Under the pieces are notes generated by a model that saw only the letters and a list, made by a program, of their open reading frames with translations, made no database searches and had not been told where the DNA came from. A program made the translations under genes and the position numbers. Below are positions 29,274 through 39,202 of a DNA stretch of 64,000 nt, in pieces (position 1 is the first letter of the stretch; the number at the start of each line of letters is the position of its first letter). The DNA is from Marinobacter subterrani. GTDB taxonomy: Bacteria; Pseudomonadota; Gammaproteobacteria; Pseudomonadales; Oleiphilaceae. The DNA lies in contig NZ_LFBU01000001.1 of the NCBI RefSeq assembly GCF_001045555.1, positions 2,356,001-2,420,000 on the forward strand. Reading direction: 5' to 3'.

Positions 29274-30332
29274 ATGACCGAAACGACAGACATCAACTAC
29301 TCCAGCGGCACCTCCTGGCCACGGCTGGCGGTGTTCAGCCTTTTGTTCGTTGGGCTGACCGCCGCCGGCCTGTATACCGTGTACGACCAGTTTGCCGGGC
29401 GCAGTATTACATTTGATCCCCGGCTGATCCGGCCGGCGGCGGTGCTTTCCATCATCGGTCTTTTGCTGATCTACTTCATGTCAGACGGTCTGCGCCTCTA
29501 CTTCACGCTCAGGGCACTCGGCCACCGCCTGCCCTTGCCGACCATGTTCCGGCTGGTGTTCATCAATATCTTTTTCTCCAACATTACCCCTATGGCGACG
29601 GGGGGCGGCTTCGCGCAGATCTGGTATCTTCACAATCGCGGCATCCCCGTGGGAACAGCCACCGCAGCCACCACCATCCGGACGGTTCTGGCAGTCATAT
29701 TCATCTTCTCCCTGACGCCGGTATTTTTGCTGACACTGGATGCGCTGCAGGACCACGCCATCACCGGAAGCGTCGGCACGGCCCTGGCGATCTTTATCCT
29801 CATCTACCTCGGGTTCTTCGCCGTTCTGCTGTTCCAGACCCAGTGGCTGATCGGCCCACTCACCCAACTTCTGAGCACGGCCCGCCGGATGCACCTGATC
29901 AGCGAACCCCGCCACCGGCGCTGGCAGTTCAAGGCCCGGCGAGAGATGCTGCGATTCTCCGGCAGCTTCAGCGACTACCTTCGCGGCCGGCCGCTGTTCG
30001 TGGTTCTGTCCATTCTTTTTACGGCGGTTTTTCTGCTCAGCCTGTTCAGTTTTCCTGCGCTGCTGATCTACTGGCTGGGCTATAGTGTGGATTATCTGAT
30101 TTCCCTGGGGCTGCTGGTGGTCACCACGTTCATCATGTATTTTTCCCCCACGCCCGGTGCTTCCGGCATTTCCGAGGGTGTTTTCGGCAGCTTCTTCCAG
30201 GATATTCTCTCGGGTAATCACCTGATACTGGTGATTGTCGGCTGGCGTTTGCTCACTATCTACCTGGGCATGATAATCGGGCTGGTGGTTTTCCAGAGGG
30301 AGCTGATCGCCAATCGCAGGAGCGCCGGATGA
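29274..30332 (+). CDS. Flippase-like membrane protein (LPG synthase TM domain, UPF0104/YbhN type)
   Basis: 352 residues with about eight transmembrane segments and the family signature NIFFSNITPMATGGGFAQIW near residue 100, then TPGASGISEG near residue 290. The family includes the membrane part of MprF and many stand-alone YbhN-like proteins thought to move lipids across the inner membrane. The stop overlaps the start of the glycosyltransferase fusion by four bases, pointing to a shared lipid- or glycolipid-related task. Confidence 0.8.
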   Translation: MTETTDINYSSGTSWPRLAVFSLLFVGLTAAGLYTVYDQFAGRSITFDPRLIRPAAVLSIIGLLLIYFMSDGLRLYFTLRALGHRLPLPTMFRLVFINIFFSNITPMATGGGFAQIWYLHNRGIPVGTATAATTIRTVLAVIFIFSLTPVFLLTLDALQDHAITGSVGTALAIFILIYLGFFAVLLFQTQWLIGPLTQLLSTARRMHLISEPRHRRWQFKARREMLRFSGSFSDYLRGRPLFVVLSILFTAVFLLSLFSFPALLIYWLGYSVDYLISLGLLVVTTFIMYFSPTPGASGISEGVFGSFFQDILSGNHLILVIVGWRLLTIYLGMIIGLVVFQRELIANRRSAG

Positions 30333-32572
30333 TTTTCCGAAACCCGCTGAAACTTCTGTTCTACCTGTGCCTGCTGGTGGTCGTTCTACTGGTAGGTTAC
30401 AAGGTTTACCTGAATCTGTTCACCGAGGATTTTGAAGGGATTCATACCGAGCAGGTCGAGCGGATTGATCGCCAGATCGAGCCCGGCAAGCCCTTCAGCT
30501 TCGCCGTGGTGGGCAACATCAATAACTCGGTGGGGGTGTTTGAAGATCGCATCATTCCCGAGCTGAACAATTCCGGAATCGACTTACTCGTGTCTGCCGG
30601 CAATGCCGTCAGCGGTGGCGGTGAGGACAAGTACCGCGCCCTGTACGGCACACTGAGCCACCTGGATATTCCCTACCTGCTTACCTTCGGAGCCCACGAA
30701 TACGAGGATTTTGGCAGTTTCCGGTTCTATGACCACTTCGGCCCACACTTTTTCAGCATTCAGGCGGGTAACGCCCGGCTGATATTCCTGGACAGCACCG
30801 GCAAGACACCCTGGCGATGGCAGATGCGCTGGCTGAAAGAACTGCTGGAGCGGGACACGTCCGAGGCAAGAATCCTGTTTATCGGGCATCCGCCCCTGCA
30901 CCCCGATAAAGACGCCCCCTTTGACCAGAAAGAAGACTATCTGGCGCCGCCCGAGTTCCGGGACGCACTGCTCAAGACCGCGAAAACCCACGACATCGAT
31001 CTGGTATTTTCCGCCAACCTGTCTTTGTACTCGGAACAGGCGGTAGGCGGCACCACCTTCATAACGACCGGAGGCGCCGGCGGCCTGGTGATGAATAACG
31101 ACATCAGTTTCTACCACTACGTGCGGGTGAATGTGGGCGCCAATGGTGAGGTAAGCCATAGCCTGCAGCGCGTGACGGTGGGCCAGCACCCGATTCTCAA
31201 GCGCCTGGAGAGCCTCTGGTTCTTTATCTACTCCCTGTTCTACACCGGCTACCTCAATTTTCTGCTGATTGTTGCGGTGTTTGCCGCCCTTGCGATCAAG
31301 CTCTACGGCGCCATTTTCATCGGCAAGGACTATTATCCGGATTACGACCTGGATCCGGCGCCCTGGCTGGAACGCCAGCTTCGAATCGCCATGTTTACCA
31401 ACAACTACCTGCCCTTTATCGGCGGCGTACCCATTTCAATTGAACGGTTGCGCCGGGGTCTCGAAGATCTCGGGGACAAACTGCTGGTTGTGGCGCCCCG
31501 CTACAAGGGCCAGCCGGAGACCGAAGCCCACGTGCTCCGGGTGCCCTCGCTGCTTGCCATGGGTGAGGACCGGGAGTTCCGGCTGGCCAACATTTTCCTG
31601 GGCCGGATCCGTAAACGGCTTCGCGCCTTCAAGCCCGATATTATTCACCTGCACCACCCCTTCTGGCTGGGTTCCCTGGGGTTGTTTGTTGCCCGTCGGC
31701 TGAAGGTGCCGGCTATCTACACCTATCACACCCGCCTGGAGCACTACGCTCATTTTGTGCCGCTGCCGGGCATGCTGTTCCGAAACCTGATCTCCCACGC
31801 CCTGATCAAGCGCTTTGCCAACAAGTGTGACGGCGTAATCGTGCCGACCTACTCCACTGAGGAATACCTGCGGATGATCGGGGTGAAAACACCGACGTTC
31901 GTGCAGCCCACCGGCATTGAATACCAGCGCTTTCAGGATGTTCGCCCGGAGGAGATGGATCAGCTGCGGAACAGGCTCAATCTGGGCGACGAGAAAGTGT
32001 TTATCAGCGTTTCCCGGTTATCCAACGAGAAAAACATCGATTTCATGATTGAGGCGATTGACGCCCTCCGGCAGGAGACTGATGTGCCCTTCCGGTTCCT
32101 GATGATCGGCGATGGCCACCAGAAAGAGCGCCTGCAAGCGAAGATAGAGGAACTGGGGCTGCAACAGCATTTCACTCTGGTGGGCGCCGTTCCCCCGGAA
32201 GACATGGCCACCTGGTACCGGTTGGGTGACGCCTTCCTGTTTGCCTCCAAGTCCGAAACCCAGGGTATGGTGATCCTGGAAGCAATGGCCGCCGGCCTGA
32301 CGGTGGTGGCCGTGCGCTCCAGTGGCATAGAGGATGTGGTACGGCACGGATTCAATGGCTTCAAGACGCCGGAGAAGCAGGACCAGTGGCGGGCACAGGT
32401 AAAAAGACTCCTGGAAGACGATGAGCTGCGGGAGAAGCTGGCTGCGCAGGCGCTGGATTTCGCCAAAGATTATTCCGTGGAACAGTTCGCTGCCGATGTG
32501 CGCACCATTTACGCCACCACCCTGGCCATGTTTGCCAAGAAGCGGAACCGGACTGGCAGCAAACAGGCATAG
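30329..32572 (+). CDS. Membrane-anchored fusion: metallophosphoesterase-like domain plus GT4 glycosyltransferase
   Basis: 747 residues. A transmembrane helix (about 7-26) is followed by a calcineurin-like phosphoesterase fold (about 48-285), a second membrane segment (about 296-325), and a GT4 glycosyltransferase (about 350-735). The GT4 part has MFTNNYLPFIGGV, a HLHHPFWLG segment, and the E-x7-E motif ETQGMVILE, and resembles 1,2-diacylglycerol glucosyltransferases. In the phosphoesterase part the usual metal ligands are altered: GD at motif I reads GN (VVGNINNS), the GD of motif II reads GN (SAGNAV) and GNHE reads GAHE. That domain may not be catalytic. With the coupled flippase-like gene it suggests synthesis and export of a glycolipid. 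Confidence 0.82.
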   Translation: MIFRNPLKLLFYLCLLVVVLLVGYKVYLNLFTEDFEGIHTEQVERIDRQIEPGKPFSFAVVGNINNSVGVFEDRIIPELNNSGIDLLVSAGNAVSGGGEDKYRALYGTLSHLDIPYLLTFGAHEYEDFGSFRFYDHFGPHFFSIQAGNARLIFLDSTGKTPWRWQMRWLKELLERDTSEARILFIGHPPLHPDKDAPFDQKEDYLAPPEFRDALLKTAKTHDIDLVFSANLSLYSEQAVGGTTFITTGGAGGLVMNNDISFYHYVRVNVGANGEVSHSLQRVTVGQHPILKRLESLWFFIYSLFYTGYLNFLLIVAVFAALAIKLYGAIFIGKDYYPDYDLDPAPWLERQLRIAMFTNNYLPFIGGVPISIERLRRGLEDLGDKLLVVAPRYKGQPETEAHVLRVPSLLAMGEDREFRLANIFLGRIRKRLRAFKPDIIHLHHPFWLGSLGLFVARRLKVPAIYTYHTRLEHYAHFVPLPGMLFRNLISHALIKRFANKCDGVIVPTYSTEEYLRMIGVKTPTFVQPTGIEYQRFQDVRPEEMDQLRNRLNLGDEKVFISVSRLSNEKNIDFMIEAIDALRQETDVPFRFLMIGDGHQKERLQAKIEELGLQQHFTLVGAVPPEDMATWYRLGDAFLFASKSETQGMVILEAMAAGLTVVAVRSSGIEDVVRHGFNGFKTPEKQDQWRAQVKRLLEDDELREKLAAQALDFAKDYSVEQFAADVRTIYATTLAMFAKKRNRTGSKQA

Positions 32573-32692
32573 GTATGGTTACAGTTTTCGCCATCACCGT
32601 GATCGGGCTAGACTGAATTCACGTATTACAGAAACCGTTTTAGCCATTGGACCGACTCTTTGATCGGGCCGGCTTCCTTATCGGAGAGTAAC

Positions 32693-33640
32693 GTGAGCGG
32701 CATCCCCGTCGGAATCAGCACCTGCCTGCTGGGCAAGGAAGTTCGCCATGACGGCGGACACAAGCATTCCCGCTACTGCACCCAGGTGCTGTCAAAGCAT
32801 TTTGAGTTTCGTTCCATCTGCCCGGAGCTGGAAGCGGGTCTGGGTGTGCCCCGCCCCGCCATTCACCTGCGCGAATACAGCGATGGCCTGCAGCTGATTG
32901 AAACCAAAGGCACGGCGGATCACACGGACACCATGCAGGGCTTTATCCACCAGGTTCTGCCCACTCTGGCGGATCTTCGGGGTTACATCCTGATGGCCAA
33001 GTCACCGAGTTGCGGTATGGAGCGCATCAAGGTGCACAACGAGAAAGGTCAGGTTACCCGCCGGGACGGCCGCGGGATGTTCGCCGAGGCACTACTGAAT
33101 GCCTATCCGCTGATGCCGGTGGAAGAAGAAGGGCGCCTCAATGACGACATGCTCCGGGAAAACTTTATTGAGCGGGTGTTTGCCTACGATGACTGGATGC
33201 AGAATGTCGCCAGCGACAAGCTCTCAGCCAGGGCGTTGATTGAATTTCACACCCGACACAAGTTCCAGCTTCTGGCCCACTCAGAGAAAATTTACCGGCA
33301 GCTCGGTCCCATGCTTGGAGACCTGAAATCGGAGCCGCTGGAAGATATTGCCGGGCGCTATATCCACCTGTTCATGGAAGCCATGAGCCAGAGGGTCAGC
33401 CGGGGTTCGCACATGAACGCCATGCAGCACGTGATGGGCTACCTGCGGGGTTCCATGGGCGATGAGGACCGCAAGGTTCTGATGGAGCAGATGGAGGCTT
33501 ACCGCAGAGGAGAGGTGCCACTGGTGGTGCCCATGACCCTGCTGCGCATGGCCCAGCGGCGGGAGCCGGTAGATTACCTGCATGCCCAGCAGTACCTCAC
33601 GCCTTACCCGGACGAACTGGGGCTTAGAAACAACGTCTGA
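32693..33640 (+). CDS. DUF523 and DUF1722 domain protein (YbgA-like)
   Basis: 315 residues from the GTG at 32693, preceded by GGAGAG at good spacing; an upstream TTG would add 11 residues without a ribosome site. The N-terminal half is DUF523, with GISTCLLGKEVRHDGGHK, CPELEAGLGVPR and KSPSCG cysteine motifs. The C-terminal half is DUF1722 (FHTRHKFQLLAHS near residue 185, then YLTPYPDEL). The biochemical role of this combination is not established. Conserved cysteines in DUF523 suggest a metal or Fe-S site. Confidence 0.85.
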   Translation: MSGIPVGISTCLLGKEVRHDGGHKHSRYCTQVLSKHFEFRSICPELEAGLGVPRPAIHLREYSDGLQLIETKGTADHTDTMQGFIHQVLPTLADLRGYILMAKSPSCGMERIKVHNEKGQVTRRDGRGMFAEALLNAYPLMPVEEEGRLNDDMLRENFIERVFAYDDWMQNVASDKLSARALIEFHTRHKFQLLAHSEKIYRQLGPMLGDLKSEPLEDIAGRYIHLFMEAMSQRVSRGSHMNAMQHVMGYLRGSMGDEDRKVLMEQMEAYRRGEVPLVVPMTLLRMAQRREPVDYLHAQQYLTPYPDELGLRNNV

Positions 33641-33660
33641 CCCCAAGTCCACGCGTTCAA

Positions 33661-34392
33661 TCAGAAACCGTAGAGGAGCGAGAGCGAGGTTTCGGTATCG
33701 GTGCTTTCAGAGCCCGCCGGAGGATCTGACCGGTGCTTCACCCGAAACGCGGCCTTCATGGAAAGATTGCCCACCACGTTCGCCTGCAGTGACGTTTCCG
33801 ACTCGGTCACACGGTTGTTGTCTTCCAGGCCGATTTCCGTGCTGAGCTTCTGTTGAAACAGGGAGTTGGTGGACAGGGCATAATTAAACTGGCCTGCCAG
33901 ACGGGCAATCGCCTCATCTTCGGTATCTTCACCCCGGGCGTTCACCATTTCCAGCTTGTTGTAGCGGTAACCGCCACCGATGGAGAGATCAAGAAAGGAA
34001 CGCTCGCCAGAGGTCCAGACCCGGTGGCCATAACCGGTGGAGACCGTGGACTCAAAATCGTAGCCGGAAAAGCGATCGTCCACATAAGAGCCCCGGAGAA
34101 ACCAATACTGGTTCTTAGCGAATTTGTAATTGGTCTCCAGGGCAGCCTGATATTTTTCGGCGGTGGTTTCGTCTTCGGTCTCGGAATAATTAGCCCGGAA
34201 TTCACCGGTGTTACGCCAGGTTTCGACTTCATGGATCAGGCCTAGGCGGCCTTTGATATTGGTCTCTTCGGTATTGCCTGAAGTAATCAACACGCCCAGC
34301 TCGGTTTCGCCCTGCCAGTTATCGGCCTCTTGCCCATTGGCCAAAGGTGCGATAGCTACTGCGGTAATGGCTACAGCCTGTCGTAAATCCAT
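33661..34392 (-). CDS. DUF481 outer-membrane beta-barrel-like protein
   Basis: 243 residues. A short N-terminal hydrophobic signal (ending NGQ) is followed by WQGETELGVLITSGNTEETN, the entry motif of DUF481 (YdiY-like, salt-induced outer-membrane) proteins. Alternating hydrophobic strands follow, and the chain ends in LSLLYGF, an aromatic C terminus suited to outer-membrane assembly. Function is unknown beyond its likely place in the outer membrane. Confidence 0.82.
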   Translation of the reverse strand: MDLRQAVAITAVAIAPLANGQEADNWQGETELGVLITSGNTEETNIKGRLGLIHEVETWRNTGEFRANYSETEDETTAEKYQAALETNYKFAKNQYWFLRGSYVDDRFSGYDFESTVSTGYGHRVWTSGERSFLDLSIGGGYRYNKLEMVNARGEDTEDEAIARLAGQFNYALSTNSLFQQKLSTEIGLEDNNRVTESETSLQANVVGNLSMKAAFRVKHRSDPPAGSESTDTETSLSLLYGF

Positions 34393-34412
34393 GAGGTCTC
34401 CTTTCGGGTTGG

Positions 34413-35432
34413 TCAGGCCCCTTCGGTGCTTCTCGCCCTCTCGCCATCCAGGCTTTTCCGGGCCTGACGTTCTCTTTCCGCCTTTTTCCGGGCCTTGCGC
34501 TCAGCAATGATGCGCGCGGCCTCACCGCCAACGTGGGCCTCGCCGCGCTGCTCGGCCAGACGCATCTGCCGCTCACGCTCGGCAAACCGGGCTTTCTGCG
34601 CTTCGGTCAGTGAATCAATGCACTGATGACAGCTGACACCCTGCTCATACTCCGGGCGCTGCTTGTCCTCTTCGGTGATCGGCCGGCGGCAGGCATGGCA
34701 CTGATCAAAATCACCTCGCTCCAGCCGGTGGTTGACAGTTACCCGGTCATCAAACACGAAGCACTCCCCGTGCCACAGGCTCTGCTCTTCGGGCACCTCC
34801 TCCAGATACTTCAGGATGCCACCCTTGAGGTGATACACCTCCTCGAAACCCTGCTCCTTGAGATAAGCCGTGGATTTCTCGCAACGGATCCCGCCGGTGC
34901 AGAACATGGCCACCTTCTTGTGCCTGGAGGGATCCAGGTTCTGCTTCACGTATTCCGGGAACTCACGGAAGGTATCGGTAGCCGGGTTGACGGCGTTTTT
35001 AAAGGTGCCGATTTCCACTTCGTACTGATTGCGGGTATCTACCAGCACCACGTCCGGATCGGAGATCAGATCGTTCCATTCCTTCGGCTCCACATAGGTG
35101 CCAACAATGCGCTTCGGATCGATTCCGTCCACCCCCATGGTGACGATCTCTTTCTTGAGCTTTACCTTGGTGCGTTTGAACGGCTGGATGTCCACGAAGG
35201 ACTCTTTGTAATCAATGCCGTCAAACCGCTCGTCGCTGGCGATCCACGCTTTCACCGCATCAATGCCTTCGCGGCTGCCGGCGACGGTGCCGTTGATGCC
35301 CTCCCGCGCAAGCAGCAACGTGCCGTGCACGTCTTTCTCGAGCATCAGGTCCAGCAGGGGCTGGCGGAGGGATTTGTAATCATTCAGGACTGCGAACTTG
35401 TACAGTGCGCAGACAACAACGTTGTCGCTCAT
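34413..35432 (-). CDS. trhO: tRNA uridine hydroxylase / rhodanese-related TrhO (YceA)
   Basis: 339 residues starting MSDNVVV at 35432, with AGGAG six bases upstream; an ATG one codon earlier is possible. There is an N-terminal acylphosphatase-like domain (about 5-100), then a rhodanese domain with the active-site loop [11 protein letters not shown] and the [13 protein letters not shown] segment. A C-terminal cysteine-rich, then Lys/Arg-rich tail ([14 protein letters not shown]) follows. TrhO performs oxygen-dependent hydroxylation of U34 in certain tRNAs. Confidence 0.9.
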   Translation of the reverse strand: MSDNVVVCALYKFAVLNDYKSLRQPLLDLMLEKDVHGTLLLAREGINGTVAGSREGIDAVKAWIASDERFDGIDYKESFVDIQPFKRTKVKLKKEIVTMGVDGIDPKRIVGTYVEPKEWNDLISDPDVVLVDTRNQYEVEIGTFKNAVNPATDTFREFPEYVKQNLDPSRHKKVAMFCTGGIRCEKSTAYLKEQGFEEVYHLKGGILKYLEEVPEEQSLWHGECFVFDDRVTVNHRLERGDFDQCHACRRPITEEDKQRPEYEQGVSCHQCIDSLTEAQKARFAERERQMRLAEQRGEAHVGGEAARIIAERKARKKAERERQARKSLDGERARSTEGA

Positions 35433-35568
35433 CATCTTCTCCTGCGGGCCGGACCGTAAATCCGGGGCATGGGTTCGGGGCTTATTAAAAGATCTCAGAG
35501 GCCAGAGCCCGAGAGGGCGCAAATTTTAACCATCTCAGGCTCACGATCAAGTGCGGATTATGCGGCCA

Positions 35569-36300
35569 TCAATCTGTCTCGCTGGCGAGCTCACGCTCCA
35601 CAACCGCTGAGAGCTGCCCCCAGCCAGGACGCGTGAGGCGGATGTTATCCACCAGAACAGTCGGAGTGCTGGTTACCCGCAATTGCATGGCCACCTGACG
35701 GCTCTGCTCCACCGCCTCCCGGTGAAGCTCCGTGGTCATGCAGGTCCGGAAGCGGCGTTCTTCCAGACCGAGGTCAACCGCGTAGCGAGTGAAGGTGGCC
35801 ACCGGATCATTGGAGCCACTCCATTCTGTCTGGCTCTCGAACAGGCGATCATGCATCTTCCAGTAGGCATTCTGGTCTCCTGCGCAACGTGCCGCCTGGG
35901 CGGCCGGCATGGCATTGGCGTGCTGCTGCAGTGGCAGGTCGAAGTAGACAAAGCGGACCTTGCCGGTGTCCACATACTTCTCTTTCAGCTGTTTGCTCGC
36001 TGAGTAGAAGCTGCCACAGGCCGGACACTGGAAATCCGCAAACTCGCGTACCACAACCCGGGCGTCTTCGGGCCCGACAGCGACCCCGTACTGGTCCAGC
36101 TGCGCCGGGAAAGGCGCGGCATCAGCAGCAGCCACCGGCAATTCGTCTGAGGTTGGATCCGGTGACGCTGTCAGGAACGCCATTCCGAGGCCTATGGCCA
36201 CAAGCACGAGCACGACGATGCCGGTATAAAGCGGCTTTTTCGATTTCGACCTGGCGGGAGGCGGCGCTCCGGTTTCCTTGCGACGTTTGGCTTCACCCAT
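35569..36300 (-). CDS. DsbA-family thioredoxin-fold protein, membrane-anchored
   Basis: 243 residues. A cationic N terminus is followed by one transmembrane helix (about 25-43). A linker then leads to a thioredoxin fold with the active site CPAC at residues 92-95 and the cis-proline segment STPTVLVDN near 220. It faces the periplasm, as judged from the positive-inside rule. It resembles the DsbA/BDB-type disulfide proteins. The CPAC dipeptide and single anchor leave open whether it oxidises or isomerises disulfides. Confidence 0.85.
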   Translation of the reverse strand: MGEAKRRKETGAPPPARSKSKKPLYTGIVVLVLVAIGLGMAFLTASPDPTSDELPVAAADAAPFPAQLDQYGVAVGPEDARVVVREFADFQCPACGSFYSASKQLKEKYVDTGKVRFVYFDLPLQQHANAMPAAQAARCAGDQNAYWKMHDRLFESQTEWSGSNDPVATFTRYAVDLGLEERRFRTCMTTELHREAVEQSRQVAMQLRVTSTPTVLVDNIRLTRPGWGQLSAVVERELASETD

Positions 36301-36427
36301 TGAGGGGCTCCTTGTTATGGTTCTGGACTTCCCGAATTAAAAAGCTGGTGATCGTTTCTGGAACCAGCCCGGCACGCTAAGATCATTTATATCCTACAAA
36401 AGTTCCAAGGAAAATGAAGGTATCGTC

Positions 36428-37402
36428 ATGCCATTGCCCGATTCCCTGCAAGACACGCTTACCCTGCCCCTGGTTGCCGCCCCCATGTTCCTGATCTCGG
36501 GGCCAGAGCTTGCCCTGGCCTGCTGCAAGCAGGGCATTATCGGGAGTTTTCCGGCCCTGAACCAGCGCACCAGCGAAGGTTTCGAGGACTGGTTGAGCCA
36601 GATGAACGAAGAGCTGGCTGCATTTCGAAGCGCGAACCCGACTGTAAAAACAGCGCCCTATGCCGTAAACCTGATTGTTCACCGTACCAACCCGCGCTGG
36701 CAGGCGGATCTGGAGCTGTGTGTGAAACATCAGGTGCCCATCGTTATTACCTCCCTGGGCGCCGCCAGCCAGGTGGTGGAAGCGGTTCACGGGTACGGCG
36801 GTTTGGTATTCCATGATGTGACCAACCAGAAGCATGCCCGCAAGGCGGCGCAGGCTGGTGTCGACGGCATCATCGCCGTGGCGGCTGGCGCCGGCGGCCA
36901 TGCCGGCACCATCAACCCGTTTGTGCTGGTGCATGAAATCCGGGAAGTGTTTGACGGCACCATCCTGTTGGCCGGCGGGCTCTCCCATGGCGAAGACCTG
37001 CTGGCGGCACAGGCCCTCGGCGCAGACCTCGCCTACATGGGCACCCGGTTTATCAACACCCGTGAGTCCCAGGCGGACGATGCCTACCGGAACATGATCA
37101 TCGAGGCGGTCTCCGGTGATATTATTCACACCCCGGCGGTGTCCGGCATACCCGCCAGCTTTATGCGCCAGAGCCTGGAAGCTGCAGGCTTCCCGATGGA
37201 CAAGCTGAACCAGGCCGGAGAAGTCAACTATGGCGAAAAGCTCAAGCCCATTGCCGATGAAGCCAAGGCCTGGAAGACCGTCTGGTCGGCCGGCCAGGGC
37301 GTGAGCCAGATCCACGACGTGCTGAGCGTCGCCGATCTGGTGAAGCGGCTTACTGACGAATACCACAATGGCCAGGTACGCCTGGACCAGGCGCGTTTGT
37401 GA
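36428..37402 (+). CDS. Nitronate monooxygenase / 2-nitropropane dioxygenase family flavoprotein
   Basis: 324 residues forming a TIM-barrel FMN enzyme. Key segments are LPLVAAPMFLISGPELALAC at the N terminus, the AAGAGGHAGTINPFVL loop (residues about 155-170, with the family's conserved His), and ILLAGGLSHGEDLLAAQALG, then ADLAYMGTRFINT for phosphate binding. The family oxidises alkyl nitronates such as propionate-3-nitronate. The natural substrate here is uncertain. An AAGG-containing ribosome site precedes the ATG. Confidence 0.85.
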   Translation: MPLPDSLQDTLTLPLVAAPMFLISGPELALACCKQGIIGSFPALNQRTSEGFEDWLSQMNEELAAFRSANPTVKTAPYAVNLIVHRTNPRWQADLELCVKHQVPIVITSLGAASQVVEAVHGYGGLVFHDVTNQKHARKAAQAGVDGIIAVAAGAGGHAGTINPFVLVHEIREVFDGTILLAGGLSHGEDLLAAQALGADLAYMGTRFINTRESQADDAYRNMIIEAVSGDIIHTPAVSGIPASFMRQSLEAAGFPMDKLNQAGEVNYGEKLKPIADEAKAWKTVWSAGQGVSQIHDVLSVADLVKRLTDEYHNGQVRLDQARL

Positions 37403-37460
37403 ACTTTCTGGCGTAGCAAACGTAAATGCTTGAACAGTCTGCCAAAACAGGTTCAGAAAC

Positions 37461-37634
37461 ATGCTGGGATTTTTGAAGGGTGATCCGAAAAAAAAGCTGC
37501 AGAAGGCCTATGAAGACAAACTCGCCAAGGCCCTGCACGCCCAACGCAACGGCGATTTGAGGACTCACGGAACCCTCATGGAGGAAGCGGAGAAAATCTA
37601 CGCCGACATCCAGGCGCTGGAAGAAAAGAAATAA
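37461..37634 (+). CDS. Small DUF6435-type protein
   Basis: 57 residues, starting MLGFLKGDPKKKLQKAYEDK and ending EEKK; highly charged and predicted helical. It matches what I know of the DUF6435 family of short proteins, whose function is unknown. It follows nitronate monooxygenase by 58 bases on the same strand and may be co-transcribed. Confidence 0.7.
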   Translation: MLGFLKGDPKKKLQKAYEDKLAKALHAQRNGDLRTHGTLMEEAEKIYADIQALEEKK

Positions 37635-37645
37635 CCGGGGGAGTT

Positions 37646-37990
37646 CTACTCCCCCATCAACTGCCGTATCCGATGATTGAGCCGCGCCACTTCCCGGCGC
37701 ATGTCCTCAACCTCATCAAGCAACTCCAGCGACATGGCCAGGCCGGGCAGGTTCATCTTCAGGTCCCGCTGCAATCGCTGGGCTTTGCGCAACCGGCTCA
37801 GGGCGGCGACATTGAACTGCCACTGCAGGGCTTCCGGGGTATCCTCCAGCGGCGCAATAATGCCGTAGTCGACCAGCTTGATAACAAACTCGGCATGGCA
37901 CTCGCCACGCTCACAGATTTCACGCAGGGTGAAGGTGCTGCCATCCTGGTCAATCACTTCTACCGTAAGAATATGATCTTGCTCACTCAT
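37646..37990 (-). CDS. cbpM: Chaperone modulator CbpM
   Basis: 114 residues. MerR-like helix-turn-helix architecture with LREICERGECHAEFVIKLVD and YGIIAP, a central LRKAQRLQRDLKMNLPGLAM segment, and a C-terminal coiled-coil (VEDMRREVARLNHRIRQLM). CbpM binds the J domain of CbpA and restrains it. It lies 13 bases downstream of cbpA, the usual order. Confidence 0.9.
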   Translation of the reverse strand: MSEQDHILTVEVIDQDGSTFTLREICERGECHAEFVIKLVDYGIIAPLEDTPEALQWQFNVAALSRLRKAQRLQRDLKMNLPGLAMSLELLDEVEDMRREVARLNHRIRQLMGE

Positions 37991-38003
37991 TCCCTACTCC
38001 CGC

Positions 38004-38975
38004 TCACACGTGAAGCTTGCTGCGTGGATTGAAGTTTTTCTCGGCTTCGGCCAGTTGCTCATAGAGCTTCTCCGCTTCCGGGCTATGGTTCTCGGGCATG
38101 GTCACCTGCAGAACCACGATCTGATCACCAGGATGCTTACCGGGGAAGCCCTTGCCCTTGAGCCGGAGTTTGCGGCCACTGGTGGAGCCCCTGGGCACTT
38201 TCACATTCACCTTCGAGCCGACCGTAGGCACGGTTACCGTTGCCCCGAGAGCAGCCTCCCAGGGTGCCACTGGCACGGTGACCAGGACATCACGGCCTTC
38301 AACAGTGAAATGCGGATGCGGCGCGAATTCCACTTCAATGAACAGATCACCGGGCTCGCCACCGCCCACACCGGGCGCCCCCTGGCCTTTCAGGCGGATA
38401 TGCTGGCCCTCACGCATGCCGGCGGGAATCTTCACCTTCAGGGTCTTCTGCCGCGGAACCACCCGGCCATGCTGGTCCGCTTCATGGACGGTAAACGACA
38501 CCTGTTTGTCGGAGCCATGGAAGGCCTCTTCCAGGAACAGTGCGATCCTGGCATGGACGTCTTCACCGCGCATTCTCATGTTCTGACGGAAACCGCCACC
38601 GCCAAAGCCGCCGGCGGATGCACCGCGACGCCCGCCACCGAAGATCTCCTCGAAGAAATCGCTGAACTGGCGGGCATCCGCTTCGGTGTAACCACCGCCA
38701 CCAAAGCCGGAGGCACTCTGCCAGCCGGGGGGCGGCTCAAACGAGCCATCCGCTTTTGCGCCGTATTTGCGCAGTTGATCGTATTCCGCCCGTTTCTCGG
38801 GGTCTTTCAATACCTCGTAGGCTTCACCAAGATCCTTGAACTTGGTGTCGGCGTCTTCCTCTTTGCTGACATCCGGATGGTATTTCCGGGCCAGCTTGCG
38901 GTAGGCCTTTTTGATTTCCTCGGCGGAGGCAGACTCGCTCACACCGAGTACGGCGTAATAGTCCTTGAAGTCCAT
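38004..38975 (-). CDS. cbpA: Curved-DNA-binding protein CbpA (DnaJ-class co-chaperone)
   Basis: 323 residues from the ATG at 38975 ([11 protein letters not shown]), with AGGAG four bases upstream; an earlier in-frame start four codons upstream is less likely. J domain at 1-70 with the HPD triad ([13 protein letters not shown]), then a Gly/Phe-rich linker (about 85-130) without the zinc-finger domain of DnaJ, then two DnaJ C-terminal beta domains. It acts as a DnaK co-chaperone and nucleoid-associated protein, and pairs with cbpM. Confidence 0.93.
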   Translation of the reverse strand: MDFKDYYAVLGVSESASAEEIKKAYRKLARKYHPDVSKEEDADTKFKDLGEAYEVLKDPEKRAEYDQLRKYGAKADGSFEPPPGWQSASGFGGGGYTEADARQFSDFFEEIFGGGRRGASAGGFGGGGFRQNMRMRGEDVHARIALFLEEAFHGSDKQVSFTVHEADQHGRVVPRQKTLKVKIPAGMREGQHIRLKGQGAPGVGGGEPGDLFIEVEFAPHPHFTVEGRDVLVTVPVAPWEAALGATVTVPTVGSKVNVKVPRGSTSGRKLRLKGKGFPGKHPGDQIVVLQVTMPENHSPEAEKLYEQLAEAEKNFNPRSKLHV

Positions 38976-39202
38976 GGCACTCCTCATGACTGATCATCAT
39001 CGCTGATCACTTGTTGATCCCTGATACCTATAGTTGACGCTAACGCCAGAATTACAAGCTCGGCGAGTTCCGCTGTTGCGCCAGATCAATCCTTGCGATT
39101 GACCAAAAATTGCCGCCACCGTGGTAATTCGTATGGCGAATCGCCCGGGTTGGCGTCACACTTCAGGGTTTCATCCGCCTTGTCGGCCACAGGGAGAGAC
39201 TT

